Below, piece after piece: positions 1 to 8,065 of a DNA stretch of 64,000 bases. The notes below the pieces were generated by a model. It worked only from the letters and a program-made list of their open reading frames with translations, did no database searches and had not been told where the DNA came from. Made by a program: the position numbers and the translations under genes. The stretch comes from an uncultured Spirochaetaceae bacterium (GTDB taxonomy: Bacteria; Spirochaetota; Spirochaetia; Sphaerochaetales; Sphaerochaetaceae). Numbering within the stretch: the first letter of the stretch is position 1; the number at the start of each line of letters is the position of its first letter. The DNA is taken from NCBI GenBank assembly GCA_944390725.1, contig CALXQU010000012.1, positions 1 through 64,000 of the forward strand. The letters are read 5' to 3'.

Positions 1-138
1 TGCGGCATAGTAGTGGAGGTCCGAGCCGCAGATGCCTACGGCCTCCATCTTTATCAGTACGTCATCCGGGCCGTACTTAGGCATCGGCGCCTCGCCGGCA
101 TCCATCTTCTCAAGCCCTGTAAGGTAGTATGCTTTCAT
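1..138 (-). CDS. Zinc-dependent alcohol/polyol dehydrogenase, N-terminal part (runs off the window)
   Basis: The first 46 codons of a gene that continues beyond base 1. The start ATG is at 138, with a strong ribosome site (GGGAGGAAT) just upstream. The fragment has the GroES-like N-terminus of medium-chain dehydrogenases, with the zinc-binding stretch GICGSDLHYY (Cys near residue 37, His near 42), typical of sorbitol, xylitol or threonine dehydrogenase-like enzymes that oxidise a secondary alcohol with NAD. It is the last visible gene of the sulfatase/ABC operon, 12 bases after the sulfatase stop. From context I infer it may oxidise the alcohol released by the sulfatase. The exact substrate cannot be read from this fragment. 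Confidence 0.85.
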   Translation of the reverse strand, partial: MKAYYLTGLEKMDAGEAPMPKYGPDDVLIKMEAVGICGSDLHYYAA

Positions 139-150
139 CGATTCCTCCCA

Positions 151-1668
151 TTATTCATCTAAATAAGAAGTAAGTCCGACACGGACATACTGTTCAGATG
201 GAGCATCATTTTCCTTCATCAATCTGACCATTTCCCTAATCAGTGTTTCTTCGACAGCCTTATCCTGGATAGGATGCTCCTCATGCGGATCCGTCTTAAG
301 ATCATACAGGAGCGTTCCATATTTGAAGAGATTTATCCTAGTATTCGGAAGCTGTATGATCGGCTGGCCTTCACGAGGGATTTTCAGCATCTTGCATCCC
401 TTGGAGAATCTGAAAGGACCAGCGATGTCTACCTCAGGTCTCTGAAGATCCTCTAATGGATATCTCCTTTCCATTACCGTACACATCGTAGTGTAATTGA
501 ACAGAGGCTGGTTCTCCTGGGTTGCCGGAGCCCTCATATAAACATATCTCCCATCCGTTATATTGATATGACCGCCATGGATACCGAAAAGGACATAGTC
601 ATGGACTTTCTCATCATGGTCGATGGTATTTCTGAGTGGCTTACCTTCCATATCGTCAGGGATAGGCTGATTGAAGAATTCCAATAGCGTTGCAGGAAGA
701 TCGATAGTGGTAACCAAGCTCTTGCGCCGTTCATTCTGCTTTCTGCTGCGAGGGTCCCAGATGAAAAGCGGGGTATGCGCGGTCTCTTCCCACCACGGCA
801 TGATATTCTTCGTCCAATGGTTCTTCTCCCCTAGCATGATACCATGGTCAGTATTGACAATGAGCATAGTGTCTTCCCAGAGGTTCTTCTCGTCCATTAT
901 ATCGAGAACCCTTCCAAGCTGTTCATCGCAAAGGGTGAGCAATGCCGCATACTGATTGCGTATATGCTCGACATCCTCTGGAGTATCCGTATCGTTGAAG
1001 GCTCTGTAATCAGGCCAATCATAAAGCAAGCCACGGTATTTATCAGGGAATTTCTCTATGAATTCCTTAGGAGCATAGAAAGGCTCATGAGGATCGAATG
1101 TCTCAATCTGAAGGAACCAGTTATCTTCCTCACAGTTATTGTTTATAAATTCAATGCCCGCATCAAACGTCTTCACCTGAGGCCAATCATCATGCTGCTT
1201 GATGTACTGCCTATTCACATAGTCATGGGAATATTGGTACGTTACGCGGTTCCTTGTTATCGTCTCAGGCGCGGGAGGGGCTTTTACTATCCCCTTCCAT
1301 GGATCACCCTCCTGTCCACGCACGGCTTCCCACGATGAATACCGATTATGATAATTAGCTCCGCCATCTTCCCAATAATGATAATGATCGCTGACAAGAT
1401 GCGTATAAACACCAGCATTCTTGAGAATCTCGGGCATAGAATCATCCCAGGGTTCCAATGGGCTCCATGCCCTATGGAGGAAATTCAGCCTACCGGTATG
1501 CATCTCCCTTCTTGCAGGCATGCATGGCATACTCCCTACATAACATGTATCGAATGTCACGCTTCTTTCCGCCAAGCGGCAGAAATTCGGAGTCTTGATC
1601 CAATCACATCCATAAGTCTCAAGCATGTGCCGATTCAGGGAATCGTACATGACCATAATAGCTTTCAT
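151..1668 (-). CDS. Sulfatase (type I, formylglycine-dependent)
   Basis: A 505-residue arylsulfatase-family hydrolase expected to release sulfate from an organic sulfate ester. The formylglycine signature C-x-P-x-R is present as CMPAR at residues 49-53, so Cys49 should be the residue converted by a maturase, which is not in this window. A metal-binding DHG occurs near residue 275 (VNTDHGIML). There is no signal peptide, so it should be cytoplasmic, unlike many spirochaete or Bacteroides polysaccharide sulfatases. The ATG at 1668 has a near-perfect AAGGAGGA site. It follows the two ABC ATPase genes by 33 bases and precedes the dehydrogenase, which suggests an imported sulfate ester is cleaved inside the cell. 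Substrate unknown. Confidence 0.9.
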   Translation of the reverse strand: MKAIMVMYDSLNRHMLETYGCDWIKTPNFCRLAERSVTFDTCYVGSMPCMPARREMHTGRLNFLHRAWSPLEPWDDSMPEILKNAGVYTHLVSDHYHYWEDGGANYHNRYSSWEAVRGQEGDPWKGIVKAPPAPETITRNRVTYQYSHDYVNRQYIKQHDDWPQVKTFDAGIEFINNNCEEDNWFLQIETFDPHEPFYAPKEFIEKFPDKYRGLLYDWPDYRAFNDTDTPEDVEHIRNQYAALLTLCDEQLGRVLDIMDEKNLWEDTMLIVNTDHGIMLGEKNHWTKNIMPWWEETAHTPLFIWDPRSRKQNERRKSLVTTIDLPATLLEFFNQPIPDDMEGKPLRNTIDHDEKVHDYVLFGIHGGHINITDGRYVYMRAPATQENQPLFNYTTMCTVMERRYPLEDLQRPEVDIAGPFRFSKGCKMLKIPREGQPIIQLPNTRINLFKYGTLLYDLKTDPHEEHPIQDKAVEETLIREMVRLMKENDAPSEQYVRVGLTSYLDE

Positions 1669-1701
1669 GCTTCCTCCTTTTGAAATAGCAATGTTGTTTA
1701 A

Positions 1702-2445
1702 TTACCACCACTTGATGGAATCAGTTATATGCCTTCTCAATGCAATGAACTGCTCAGAAGAGATATCGCGAGGTCGTGGGAGATCTATCTTTATATTCTC
1801 CTTTATCTTGGCAGGCTTATTCGATAAGACCAGAACCCTCTCTGCTAGATAGACGGCTTCCTCGATGTTGTGCGTTATGAAGATGACCGTACTATTGAAT
1901 TCCTTCCAGAGCTTCAGGACTTCATCTTCAAGATAGAACCTCATCTTCACATCCATCTGGCCATATGGCTCATCCATGAGCAGCAGGTCAGGATATGTGC
2001 TGAAAGCCCTCCCGATTATGACACGCTGCTCTGCGCTGACTGACAATTGCCGTGGATAGGCATCCCGTACATCCTCCATACCAAGAAGCTTCAACAACCT
2101 GTCAATCCTCTTTGCCCTTTCCTCAGGCGGAATCTTCTTTATCTTCATCCCGAATTCGAGATTCTGGGATACCGTAAGCCAAGGCATCGCAGAAGGCTCC
2201 TGGAATGCGAAGGATATGTTATGCTTCTTCGGGTCTGCAGGGATACCATCGATATACAATTCGCCGGACGATGGCTGATATATCCTAGTCAGCAGATTCA
2301 GGAATGTCGTTTTGCCGCAGCCAGTCGGTCCGACGACACAGACGAATTCTCCCTGCTTGACTTCAAAGCTTATATCATCAAGCACAAGCAGGTCCCCGAA
2401 CTTCTTCGTTAGATGGTCAACTCTAATCTTGCTTTCATTTTCCAT
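1702..2445 (-). CDS. ABC transporter ATPase, SsuB/TauB-like, with degenerate signature motif
   Basis: A 247-residue nucleotide-binding subunit of the nitrate/sulfonate/taurine importer family. Walker A is GPTGCGKT at residues 39-46 and Walker B is LLLMDEP at about 154-160. The signature loop, normally LSGGMRQ or similar, reads LSVSAEQ at 134-140, so both signature glycines are missing. It lies in the same operon as a second ATPase with an intact signature (2459-3223). I infer a heterodimeric ATPase pair with one asymmetric nucleotide site. Start ATG at 2445 with GGTGAG upstream. It ends 33 bases before the sulfatase start. Confidence 0.93.
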   Translation of the reverse strand: MENESKIRVDHLTKKFGDLLVLDDISFEVKQGEFVCVVGPTGCGKTTFLNLLTRIYQPSSGELYIDGIPADPKKHNISFAFQEPSAMPWLTVSQNLEFGMKIKKIPPEERAKRIDRLLKLLGMEDVRDAYPRQLSVSAEQRVIIGRAFSTYPDLLLMDEPYGQMDVKMRFYLEDEVLKLWKEFNSTVIFITHNIEEAVYLAERVLVLSNKPAKIKENIKIDLPRPRDISSEQFIALRRHITDSIKWW

Positions 2446-2458
2446 AATCTCACCTTCA

Positions 2459-3223
2459 TCACAGAGCTAGGTCAGTGTTCTCTGATATGACCTTACGCAG
2501 TTCGAGGAAATCCTGGTCCATAGTATCCCTTGGCTTCTTGAATGGGATATCGTAGATTGCCTTTATGGATGCCGGACAGGCAGTAAGGAGGATTATCCTA
2601 TCGCCAAGAAGAAGAGCCTCCTCGATATTATTCGTGACGAATAGGATGCTTCTCTTTTCCTTTTCAGCGAACGACAGTACCTCATTCTCCATGTTGTATC
2701 GGGTCTGGGCATCTAAAGCCCCGAAAGGCTCATCCATAATAAGGACCTTGGGGCTATTCGCATACGCCCTGGCTATCCCGACTCGCTGCTTCATACCGCC
2801 AGACAGCTGGTATGGATAGTGCTTCTCAAACCCTGTCAATCCAACCATGTCGATATAATACTGAGCCTTGGAATATTGCTCGGATTTGTCCACATTCCTC
2901 ATTGAAGGACCAAATCTTACATTATCCATAACAGTAAGCCATGGAAGCAGTCCCGTGCGCTGGAATACCATGCCGAATTCAGGATCAGGAGCCTCGACAT
3001 CCTTCCCGTCGAATGTGATACTCCCGCTGGTTGCAGGCATCAATCCTGAGATGATATTCAGGAGAACCGACTTTCCGCATCTTCCAGGACCAAGAAGCAC
3101 AAGGAACTCATTGTCATATATATCGAATGATATATTATCCAGAACCGGCCTTTCCCTGTTCTTGTCCTTAAAGACCTTGGTTACGTTCCTTACGCTTACT
3201 CTGACTTTATTCCCGTGTTCCAT
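2459..3223 (-). CDS. ABC transporter ATPase, SsuB/TauB-like
   Basis: About 254 residues starting at the ATG at 3223 (MEHGNKVRVS), which has GGAAGG upstream. A longer open frame to 3400 lies inside the permease gene and has no homology-like sequence, so I rejected it. Walker A reads GPGRCGKS, with an unusual Arg in place of the common S/N-G, the signature is LSGGMKQR, and Walker B is VLIMDEPFGALD. It overlaps the 3' end of the permease gene by 28 bases, indicating translational coupling. With the neighbouring ATPase it should energise uptake of a sulfonate, sulfate ester or similar anion. Confidence 0.92.
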   Translation of the reverse strand: MEHGNKVRVSVRNVTKVFKDKNRERPVLDNISFDIYDNEFLVLLGPGRCGKSVLLNIISGLMPATSGSITFDGKDVEAPDPEFGMVFQRTGLLPWLTVMDNVRFGPSMRNVDKSEQYSKAQYYIDMVGLTGFEKHYPYQLSGGMKQRVGIARAYANSPKVLIMDEPFGALDAQTRYNMENEVLSFAEKEKRSILFVTNNIEEALLLGDRIILLTACPASIKAIYDIPFKKPRDTMDQDFLELRKVISENTDLAL

Positions 3224-4029
3224 GGACAAACCTTCCTTTCTATAAAGCTTGTAAGGAAACTCAGGAAAGCCCCTGCCAAGCCGATTGAAACCATTCCTGC
3301 CATAACAAGAGAGATATCGAATACTTCCATTCCCCGATAAACAAGGAATCCCAATCCTGACTTCGCCGCAAGCATTTCCGATGCCAGGACAACCATCCAT
3401 GCAACGCTTGTAGCATTGCGGATTCCTGCGAAGATACTTGGCAAAGCAGCTGGCAAGACAATCTTCATCAGCAATTGCTTCTCGGTAGAAGCGTTGAACA
3501 TCTTTCCGACATCGAGGTACAGGGCAGGAACGAACTTTATGCCTGTATAGGAATTAACGACTATAGGCGTAAGGGCTCCGATGAAAATCATTATCACCTT
3601 TGCCTTCTCGCCAATGCCGAACCACATTATGATCAATGGTATCCAGGCTAGTACCGGGATAGGCCTTATACACTCGAATAAAGCCCCGATAGTGGCACGG
3701 ACAGAACCATTCCAGCCAATCATTACGCCAAGCGGTATCCCGATAAGTATCGCGAATCCAAGACCGCATATGACACGAAGCATGCTCATACCTGCATGCT
3801 GGAGAAGAGTTGCTTTTGCCACTGGATTGAAAAGCATATCTATCATCTTGCGTAAAACAATCAGAGGATTGGGAAAGATCCTGTTGTTATCGCCTGCAGC
3901 AGCAAACCATATGAATACCAGGAGGAAGAGCGACACGAAAGGAGCTATCCTGAAAACGAATGCATAAATGGAACTGTTCTTGCTTGCAGGGTCTTTTCCC
4001 GATTCTACATGATTCTCTACTCTGCTCAT
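3196..4029 (-). CDS. ABC transporter permease, SsuC/TauC-like
   Basis: A 277-residue inner-membrane permease of the binding-protein-dependent family, with an N-terminal helix (about 26-45) and a core of about five further helices. The cytoplasmic EAA-like loop is ALPSIFAGIRNATSVAW, which docks to the ATPase. Start ATG at 4029 overlaps the stop of the upstream permease gene by four bases. Together with the second permease it probably forms a heterodimeric channel matching the heterodimeric ATPases, whereas classic Ssu and Tau systems use homodimers. Substrate is inferred only from the linked sulfatase. Confidence 0.92.
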   Translation of the reverse strand: MSRVENHVESGKDPASKNSSIYAFVFRIAPFVSLFLLVFIWFAAAGDNNRIFPNPLIVLRKMIDMLFNPVAKATLLQHAGMSMLRVICGLGFAILIGIPLGVMIGWNGSVRATIGALFECIRPIPVLAWIPLIIMWFGIGEKAKVIMIFIGALTPIVVNSYTGIKFVPALYLDVGKMFNASTEKQLLMKIVLPAALPSIFAGIRNATSVAWMVVLASEMLAAKSGLGFLVYRGMEVFDISLVMAGMVSIGLAGAFLSFLTSFIERKVCPWNTGIKSE

Positions 4030-4802
4030 ACGCTGCCTCCTTTGTTCACAAAGGCTTCGATGATGTTGAAGATAAAATTAAAAAGGAAACCAAGCAGGCC
4101 TATTACAACCATTCCCAGGACAACGATGTCAGCCCGTCCAAATTGCCTGGCCATGCTGATCATATACCCAAGGCCAGAAGATGCCGCCAGCATCTCCGCA
4201 GCTACAAGAGTTCCCCACGAAGTGGACAAGGCAATCTTCAATCCAGCGAAAATCATCGGTACAGCAGAAGGAATCCCAACATGTATGAATGTATAGAAAT
4301 TCGATGCCCCATAGGTTTTCGCAACATTTATAAGCGCAGGATTCGTCTGGCGGATACCTGTATATGCATTGATGACGCAGGAAACAAAGGCTGCGAAGAA
4401 TATTATCAGTGCTTTTGCTGTAATTCCGACCCCAACCCATACAATCATCAGGGGGATCCATGCGACAGCTGGTATGGGCCTGATGATTTCAAAAATCGGA
4501 TTGATGAATCTGGAAAACAGCTTATACCAGCCCATAAGCAGACCTAATGGAATCCCAACTACTACTGCAATCACGAACCCCACGAAAGATGTATAAAGAC
4601 TTGAAAGGATATTCGTAATAAGCAATGACCCGTCAGGCCCGATGTTATCAAGCTTAAAGAAGAAGGCCTGCAGGACCTCATATGGTGTAGGTGTATAATT
4701 ACCAAGTAAGCCAAGCGATCCTGCAATCTGCCAGACTATCAGGAAAATTATGAATGTTGCTGATGTCAGAAGAGCATAACGATGCTGTTTCCTAGATGCC
4801 AC
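4026..4802 (-). CDS. ABC transporter permease, SsuC/TauC-like
   Basis: A 258-residue permease closely related in layout to its neighbour at 3196-4029: a first helix at about 11-33 and a core with the EAA-like loop GIPSAVPMIFAGLKIALS. The start ATG at 4802 has GAAGGAG upstream and lies 62 bases after the binding-protein gene, separated from it by a 9-bp hairpin at 4817-4837. It overlaps the next permease by four bases. The two permeases probably arose by duplication and form a heterodimeric membrane channel. Confidence 0.92.
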   Translation of the reverse strand: MASRKQHRYALLTSATFIIFLIVWQIAGSLGLLGNYTPTPYEVLQAFFFKLDNIGPDGSLLITNILSSLYTSFVGFVIAVVVGIPLGLLMGWYKLFSRFINPIFEIIRPIPAVAWIPLMIVWVGVGITAKALIIFFAAFVSCVINAYTGIRQTNPALINVAKTYGASNFYTFIHVGIPSAVPMIFAGLKIALSTSWGTLVAAEMLAASSGLGYMISMARQFGRADIVVLGMVVIGLLGFLFNFIFNIIEAFVNKGGSV

Positions 4803-4816
4803 GATGCTTCTCCTTC

Positions 4817-4837
4817 GGCGGGATTGCGAATCCCGCC
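4817..4837 (-). terminator. Hairpin between binding-protein and permease genes (partial terminator or RNA stabiliser)
   Basis: A perfect 9-bp stem (GGCGGGATT / AATCCCGCC) with a 3-base loop, between the binding-protein stop and the ribosome site of the first permease. There is no clear U-tract on the transcribed strand, so full termination is unlikely. I infer it protects the binding-protein mRNA or attenuates downstream expression. Confidence 0.6.
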
Positions 4838-4864
4838 TTGAAAATCCTTACGGAACCCAGCCTC

Positions 4865-6043
4865 TTACTGGTTTCCCATTACCGTATCGATTCCTTCCAT
4901 AGTGAAGATTCTGCTGTCATTCTCAATCATCGTTTCGTGATCCTGGGCAGTATAGTTTCCCTGGGAAACGTAGAAGTCCATTATGCCCTGCAGCCTCGCC
5001 ATAGCTTCACTCATCTCACCATTGGCAGTCGATATCTGAGTCGTGAACATCTCATAGTTTTCATCGATGGTATAGTATTTTGTCTCGGAAAGGTATGCGA
5101 ACATCTCATCAACAGAGGTAACCGCGCCCTCATCCTCACACCATTTTGCGATAATCTCTGCAGCAAACTGCATATTGTCCTCGCTTTCATGCATCCACTG
5201 TTCAGCGGCAAAATGGTATTCAAGTATCTTCATAATCGCTGCATTCTTATCAGCATCTGAAAGGACCTTATCATTGGTCATGAATGCAGTTACAAGGTTT
5301 ATCCCGGCAGGGCCTCCCTCGATTACGGCTTTATACCCCTCCTCTTCCAATGCAGCTGAATAGCAAAGGAAGTTCCAGATTCCCCAGACCTCTCCCTGAT
5401 TTGCATACATAGCAGTATTTACATTGTTGGCATCCATATAGATTGTCTCAACATCCTGCAATGTGAGGCCCAGCTTATCGAGAGCGAAACCAAGGAGATA
5501 CTGAAGCGTAGTACCTGCTGGCAGATAGACTTCTACACCTCTCCAATCATCAGCAGTTCCATAGAATCCTGTTTCTTCATTGAAAGATGTTGATGCAAGA
5601 GGATTCGTATCCTTTACGAAGAACTTCTGCACAACAGAATCATCATTGATATAGCAGAGGACTTTTGAAGTACCCTGGACAGCGCCTACGGCAACACCAG
5701 CTATGCCTGTTCCTACAAGATCGACTTCACCTGCATTCAATGCTTCAATCGATAGCGGACCGGTAGAGGCCGGAATGAAATCAAGGGTGATTCCTGCATC
5801 CTCAAGGCAGCCAGATTCATAGGCTATCCAAAGAGGACTTGACAACTGCAGTCCAACCGTCGCGATGTAACGTACGGTTGCGGGATTCTCCAATGGCTCA
5901 ATATCTGCATACGAATCAAGCAGGCTCTGGAAACGAGGATCCTCCCGAAGAGCATTCTGTGTGCTCTCTGCACTTCCGCCTGCAAATACAAACGAAACCG
6001 AAAGCATAACGCATAGCAATGCAATGAAAACTCTACGTACCAT
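4865..6043 (-). CDS. ABC transporter substrate-binding protein, NMT1/SsuA-like
   Basis: A 392-residue periplasmic binding protein that begins the importer operon. The signal peptide covers about residues 1-21, and the mature protein begins near AGGSAEST. There is no lipobox Cys, so it is either soluble or tethered in another way. The fold resembles SsuA/TauA/NMT1 proteins: an early strand ATVRYIATVG, then LNAGEVDLVGTG. Start ATG at 6043 has GGAGG upstream. Four further helper genes follow (two permeases, two ATPases), then sulfatase and dehydrogenase. The divergent LysR gene at 6186 is the likely regulator. Ligand is inferred to be a sulfonate or sulfate ester, not shown. Confidence 0.9.
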   Translation of the reverse strand: MVRRVFIALLCVMLSVSFVFAGGSAESTQNALREDPRFQSLLDSYADIEPLENPATVRYIATVGLQLSSPLWIAYESGCLEDAGITLDFIPASTGPLSIEALNAGEVDLVGTGIAGVAVGAVQGTSKVLCYINDDSVVQKFFVKDTNPLASTSFNEETGFYGTADDWRGVEVYLPAGTTLQYLLGFALDKLGLTLQDVETIYMDANNVNTAMYANQGEVWGIWNFLCYSAALEEEGYKAVIEGGPAGINLVTAFMTNDKVLSDADKNAAIMKILEYHFAAEQWMHESEDNMQFAAEIIAKWCEDEGAVTSVDEMFAYLSETKYYTIDENYEMFTTQISTANGEMSEAMARLQGIMDFYVSQGNYTAQDHETMIENDSRIFTMEGIDTVMGNQ

Positions 6044-6127
6044 TTACTAACCTCCATTTTTTTCGATGACCCAAACATAGAACTGTCTTTCTCTGGTCCA
6101 AGAAAATTGTAAGAGGCAATCTAACAT

Positions 6128-6140
6128 TAATAAAATATTA
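6128..6140. promoter_or_regulatory. Candidate LysR-type operator in divergent promoter region
   Basis: The AT-rich spacer between the binding-protein gene (minus) and the lysR gene (plus) holds the inverted repeat TAATA-AAA-TATTA, which fits the general T-N11-A pattern of LysR-family sites. The position between divergent genes is typical of autoregulated LysR regulators. The assignment is tentative because the whole spacer is AT-rich. Confidence 0.4.
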
Positions 6141-6185
6141 TTATTTAATCATGTGAATAAAATTTTTCTATGATATAAAGGATAT

Positions 6186-7082
6186 ATGACGATTAGGCAT
6201 TTCAAATTCTTTACAACAGCCTGTGAATGCAAATCAATCACCAAAGCTGCAGAAATACTGCATGTCTCGCAACCATCAGTAAGCATCTCCATCAAAAACC
6301 TGGAAGACTTCTACGATGTCCTATTGATTGACCGGACATCAAAGCAATTCAAGATAACTGCTGCAGGCCAGACACTTTATAAGTGCGCAAAGAAAATCCT
6401 TGAGGATTTTGACAATATCAACCTCACGCTGATTCAGCAGGAGTCTCTTAGCAGGCTGAGCATAGGAGCCGGAATCGCTGTCGGCAAGCTTCTCCTTCCA
6501 CGAATAGTAAAGGGCTTCTGCATAGAGAATCCTTCTACGAATATACACGTGAATATAACGACATCCGAGAATATCGAATCAATGCTTTATGGGAATCTCA
6601 TCGAGATAGCCATACTGGAAAACACCATCAATACGAAGAATCTGGAGAAAATCCAGCTATCCTCCTGTCCGCTTGTCGCAATATGCCATCGGGATAATCC
6701 ATTGACATTGAAGGAGGATATCACAATAGAGGATCTATCAAAGCAGAAACTCCTTCTCCGGGAGAAATTCAGCTCAACACGGAATTCGATAGATAACGTC
6801 TTCAATAAACATGGCTTCGCTGCCGAACCTATATGGGAAAGCGAAAGCGCTCTTGCACTGATTAACGCTGTCAAGGAAGGCTTAGGCATATCGATATTGC
6901 CACTGCAATATATCTATGCATTCAATAGTCCTGAAATAGCCATACTGAACATAGACCTGCAAATCGAAAGGAAGATAAATCTCGTATATACAAGCTCAAG
7001 GGCACTGAGCGACACAGCAAGGAAATTCATCGCATTCATCCGCGAATGGTTTTCCGATACTGAAGGCCAATTCATCTTCTGA
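6186..7082 (+). CDS. LysR-family transcriptional regulator
   Basis: A 298-residue regulator with the usual N-terminal winged helix-turn-helix (ITKAAEILHVSQPSVSISI around residues 18-36) and a C-terminal effector-binding domain resembling periplasmic binding proteins. It is transcribed away from the sulfatase/ABC operon across a 142-base AT-rich spacer, the standard arrangement for a LysR regulator controlling the divergent operon. I infer it senses the imported sulfur compound or a downstream metabolite, as CysB and Cbl do in enterics, but no ligand can be read here. The start ATG at 6186 has an AAAGGA site upstream. Confidence 0.93.
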   Translation: MTIRHFKFFTTACECKSITKAAEILHVSQPSVSISIKNLEDFYDVLLIDRTSKQFKITAAGQTLYKCAKKILEDFDNINLTLIQQESLSRLSIGAGIAVGKLLLPRIVKGFCIENPSTNIHVNITTSENIESMLYGNLIEIAILENTINTKNLEKIQLSSCPLVAICHRDNPLTLKEDITIEDLSKQKLLLREKFSSTRNSIDNVFNKHGFAAEPIWESESALALINAVKEGLGISILPLQYIYAFNSPEIAILNIDLQIERKINLVYTSSRALSDTARKFIAFIREWFSDTEGQFIF

Positions 7083-7093
7083 CAGAATGTATT

Positions 7094-8017
7094 TCAGTCC
7101 TTCAGCGGCACATTGAATGTCATCCTATCCCTAGTAAGCACCGTATTGGGGAAGACGGACTGGGCATCCTTGAGGAGGATCTTCAGCTCCCTGTCGCTGT
7201 AGCGCGGTGAATAATGCTGGAGGCAGAGCATATGGCTGTTGCTGTCACACGCTATCAGGCCTGCTTCATAGCTTGTCATATGCTTCTTCTCCCTGGCTTC
7301 CTCGGAAAGGGCCTTCTCGAACATGCCCTCGCAGAAGAGGATATCGGAATCATGGACATAGTCGGCTATGTGGTCGAAATAGAGGCTGTCGGTGACATAG
7401 CTGATCTTGCGTCCGTCCCTGGCCTGCCCCATCACCATATCGCTCGTGATGACGCGGCCGTCATCAAGGGTGACGGGAGTGCCGCCCTGCAGCGTACCCC
7501 ACAGCTTTCCCTTGGGAATCCCCAGCTCGATGGCCTTCTCAGGGAAGAACTCCCCTTTCCTCTTCTCCTCCACCAGGCAATATCCATAGCATGGCTTGGT
7601 ATGGACCAGCGGGAATGCCTGGACGGAGAACCCATCACCCTGGTACACGATGCCGGTCTCCACGGGAATCACCTTGATCTCGTAGTTTATATACATATCA
7701 AGGATACGGCGCTGCGACTCGACATACTCGGCAAGCTTCTGCGGCCCTATGATATAGAGAGGCTCGACCCTGTCCACCTGGGAAGAGAGCATCAGCATGC
7801 CGGGGAGCCCCGTGACATGGTCCGCATGCATATGGGATATGAAGATAGCGCTGATCTTCTTCCACTTGAGATTGAGCATCTTCATGGAGACCTGGGTCCC
7901 TTCTCCGGAATCGAAGAGGAACAGGTCGCCATCACGCCGTACCAATACAGATGTCAGGAATCTCCCGGGAAGAGGCATCATCCCGCTCGTTCCGATCTGG
8001 AATGCTTCAAGGTTCAC
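7094..8017 (-). CDS. rnz: Ribonuclease Z (tRNase Z)
   Basis: A 307-residue metallo-beta-lactamase-fold endonuclease that trims the 3' trailer of tRNA precursors. The zinc motif is SHMHADH at about residues 61-67, and other expected histidines occur in LVHTKPCYGY and near LCLQHYSP. Length matches the short bacterial RNase Z form. The start codon is GTG at 8017 with only a weak ribosome site; the N-terminus (EAFQIGTSGMMPLPGRFLTS) is family-like, so the start is probably right. It follows the LolE-like permease by 48 bases and may be the last gene of the long upstream block. It converges with lysR. Confidence 0.94.
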   Translation of the reverse strand: MNLEAFQIGTSGMMPLPGRFLTSVLVRRDGDLFLFDSGEGTQVSMKMLNLKWKKISAIFISHMHADHVTGLPGMLMLSSQVDRVEPLYIIGPQKLAEYVESQRRILDMYINYEIKVIPVETGIVYQGDGFSVQAFPLVHTKPCYGYCLVEEKRKGEFFPEKAIELGIPKGKLWGTLQGGTPVTLDDGRVITSDMVMGQARDGRKISYVTDSLYFDHIADYVHDSDILFCEGMFEKALSEEAREKKHMTSYEAGLIACDSNSHMLCLQHYSPRYSDRELKILLKDAQSVFPNTVLTRDRMTFNVPLKD

Positions 8018-8065
8018 GATGAGATTCTACAATTTGATAACAAGCGGTGCAACAACAGCAGAGGG

